From the NCBI RefSeq assembly GCF_004136555.1, contig NZ_NOIT01000020.1, positions 1 through 64,000 on the forward strand: a DNA stretch of 64,000 nucleotides, given 5' to 3'. This DNA comes from Kocuria carniphila. Its GTDB lineage: Bacteria > Actinomycetota > Actinomycetes > Actinomycetales > Micrococcaceae. Each line of letters begins with the position of its first letter. Positions within the stretch are counted from its first letter, which is position 1. Shown piece after piece: positions 62,488 to 64,000 of the stretch. A model generated the notes under the pieces. It saw only the letters and a list, made by a program, of their open reading frames with translations, was not told the origin of the DNA and made no database searches. A program made the position numbers and the translations under genes.

Positions 62488-64000
62488 GCCACACCGCCGC
62501 ACCGGCCACCCCGTGGGGCAGTCCGGAACCCGCCGGAGACACCCGAGGTACGGACGCACCGTCGGGAGCTTCAGGAAATTCTCGGACACCCGAAGCACCC
62601 CAGAACCAGCGTGCACCGCGCATGGCGATCATCCCACTGCACGTGCTGCTGCTGGCAAGCATCGCCCTGGGCTGCGTGGGTATGGCCGGCGCGCTCGCCG
62701 GTTTCTGGTGGGTGCTGCCCGTGGCGGTCACCGTGGTGATCGTCCAACTGGTGACCGCAGCCGCACGGTGGCTCCGTTTACCCTCTGCGGCGGTGACCGT
62801 TCTGGGGCTCGCCGCCCTGCTCTTGGCGCTGACCGTCCTACACCTGAGTGATCACGCGCTGCTGGGGTTCATTCCGACCCCTGAAACCTTTGCGGCAGCG
62901 GGGCAACTGTGGAGCGATTCCGGGTCCTTCGTGGCCCGACAATCCGCGCCGTACGGAAACAACGCCGGTCTGGCCCTGGTGTTGAGCGCCCTGGTGGGTC
63001 TCGTGACCGTGTTCATGGAAACCGCTCTGCTGGGCCTACGCATGGCGGGTTTGGCCTGCGTGGGAATCCTGTCATTGCTCGTGGTTCCCGCCCTGACCCT
63101 TCCGGGCAGTGTGTCCATGTGGGGTCTGGGTGCTGCAATCCTCGCCGCGCTCGCCCTGCTCGCCGGATCCAGGTTGTGGGGTGCTACCCGTCAACAACGC
63201 ATCGCGCCGACTCCCGGCGGGCTGCCGCGTGCCTTGTTGGTGATTGCCGGTGTCCTGGGTGTGACACTGCTCGTTCCCACGGTGATGCCCGGATTCTTCA
63301 GCGGTGCGTTCCCCCAGGGAAGCTCCTTTAACTCCGAGCGCGCCGCGGGCGTGGGTCCGCTGCGCGCGGTCGGTCAAGACCTGCGGGAAAGCGACCGTGT
63401 TCAGCGTTTCAGCTACACCACCTCTGACGGGCAGCCCAAGCACATGCGGCTCATGACCCTCTCGGACTTCTCCCAATCCGAGTTCTTCCCGCAGACGGAC
63501 AACCTGGAGGAAGGGTTGGACGGCATCGCCGATCCCGAAACCAACCCGGTGTCCCGCGAGGATCCCGTCACGACCAAGGTCACGTTCGAGAATTACAGCG
63601 AACACTGGCTCCCGGCCCCGTACGCGCCCACGGAGTTCACCGGGATCGGCAACGAGGGTTGGTCCTGGAACCCCCGCGACCTCTCGGTTTTCAGTGCGGC
63701 CTCGGACATGTCCGGCGGCACGTTCACCGTGACGTCCTCGGCACCGCAGGCAACGCCGGAAGCGATGCGTTCGGCGGCGTCGTCGGGCGCGAACGATGAG
63801 CTGGCCGACTACATGCGGCTCCCCAACGAAATGCCCGAGTCGATCAGCAGCGCGGCCCAGCAGCTCACGGAGGGTGCCGGCAACGACTACGACCGTGCCC
63901 TGGCGCTGCAGAACGGGCTGCGCCACAACTTCCAGTACGACGTGAATGCCCCGCTCGCCCAGGGTTATGACGCCGGTGGCCTGGACAGCATGGAACAGTT
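62484..64000 (+). CDS. Transglutaminase-like membrane protein (TgpA type), partial
   Basis: The first 505 residues of a larger protein cut by the window end. A Pro/Gly-rich N-terminus of about 48 residues leads to about six hydrophobic helices in two groups (IIPLHVLLLASIALGCVGMAGALAGFWW and on). A large extracytoplasmic region follows, approaching the transglutaminase core (ALQNGLRHNFQYDVNAP is typical of its start). The catalytic Cys-His-Asp would lie beyond the edge. It is the third member of the MoxR/DUF58/transglutaminase operon; the ATG at 62484 overlaps the DUF58 stop (ATGA). Confidence 0.88.
   Translation, partial: MSHTAAPATPWGSPEPAGDTRGTDAPSGASGNSRTPEAPQNQRAPRMAIIPLHVLLLASIALGCVGMAGALAGFWWVLPVAVTVVIVQLVTAAARWLRLPSAAVTVLGLAALLLALTVLHLSDHALLGFIPTPETFAAAGQLWSDSGSFVARQSAPYGNNAGLALVLSALVGLVTVFMETALLGLRMAGLACVGILSLLVVPALTLPGSVSMWGLGAAILAALALLAGSRLWGATRQQRIAPTPGGLPRALLVIAGVLGVTLLVPTVMPGFFSGAFPQGSSFNSERAAGVGPLRAVGQDLRESDRVQRFSYTTSDGQPKHMRLMTLSDFSQSEFFPQTDNLEEGLDGIADPETNPVSREDPVTTKVTFENYSEHWLPAPYAPTEFTGIGNEGWSWNPRDLSVFSAASDMSGGTFTVTSSAPQATPEAMRSAASSGANDELADYMRLPNEMPESISSAAQQLTEGAGNDYDRALALQNGLRHNFQYDVNAPLAQGYDAGGLDSMEQ

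Overview
The window is a 64 kb piece of a high-GC actinobacterial chromosome. Gene content and order point to the Micrococcales, most likely Micrococcaceae-like. The evidence is a fused biotin carboxylase/BCCP acyl-CoA carboxylase subunit next to maf, an MhuD-type haem-degrading enzyme, the order tRNA-Gln/glmU/prs/rplY/pth and tatD/ksgA/ispE/ABC-F, many GTG starts, and many genes whose -10 box lies 6-7 nt before the start codon (leaderless mRNAs). I could not run a database search, so the genus is left open. No phage, insertion sequence, CRISPR array or rRNA is visible; the only tRNA is tRNA-Gln(TTG).

Layout. 1-9.9 kb: acetaldehyde-type dehydrogenase with its DUF779 partner, maf, the acyl-CoA carboxylase alpha subunit, an MHS-family transporter, an LpdA-type quinone reductase and purine nucleoside phosphorylase. 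10-13.7 kb: assimilatory nitrite reductase, with nirD unusually placed divergently from nirB. 14-17.2 kb: dTDP-sugar genes (a RmlC-RmlD fusion and rmlB) and a cytidylyltransferase. 17.4-24.4 kb: mfd, then a sirohaem set (HemD-like, CbiX-like, SUMT) that would supply the NirB cofactor. 24.5-34.9 kb: a Wzx/Wzy-type surface polysaccharide cluster (Wzz-like, four glycosyltransferases, Wzy-like polymerase, Wzx-like flippase, an odd double hydrolase); the initiating polyprenyl-phosphate sugar transferase lies apart at 41 kb. 35-54 kb: housekeeping genes (DUF2505, NhaA, SufS/SufU, Pth, RplY, a GH25 muramidase, Prs, GlmU, tRNA-Gln, ABC-F, HD hydrolase and AraC regulator, MhuD, RNase II-like). 54-60 kb: ispE, ksgA and tatD, with the interval between ksgA and tatD filled by repeat arrays and a lone nuclease-like gene. 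60-64 kb: a MoxR/DUF58/transglutaminase operon that runs off the end.

The most unusual feature is a dispersed non-coding repeat element with copies at about 8.7-9.0 kb, 56.6-56.8 kb and 58.15-58.94 kb. Each copy has a conserved 55-bp central module. Copies of a roughly 22-bp motif (core CCCCAGATGT) lie on both sides in divergent orientation and are spaced 40-41 bp, and in one array 51 bp, that is four or five helical turns. It resembles a helically phased protein-binding array. I do not recognise it as a described family. Two of its clusters flank the nuclease-like gene.
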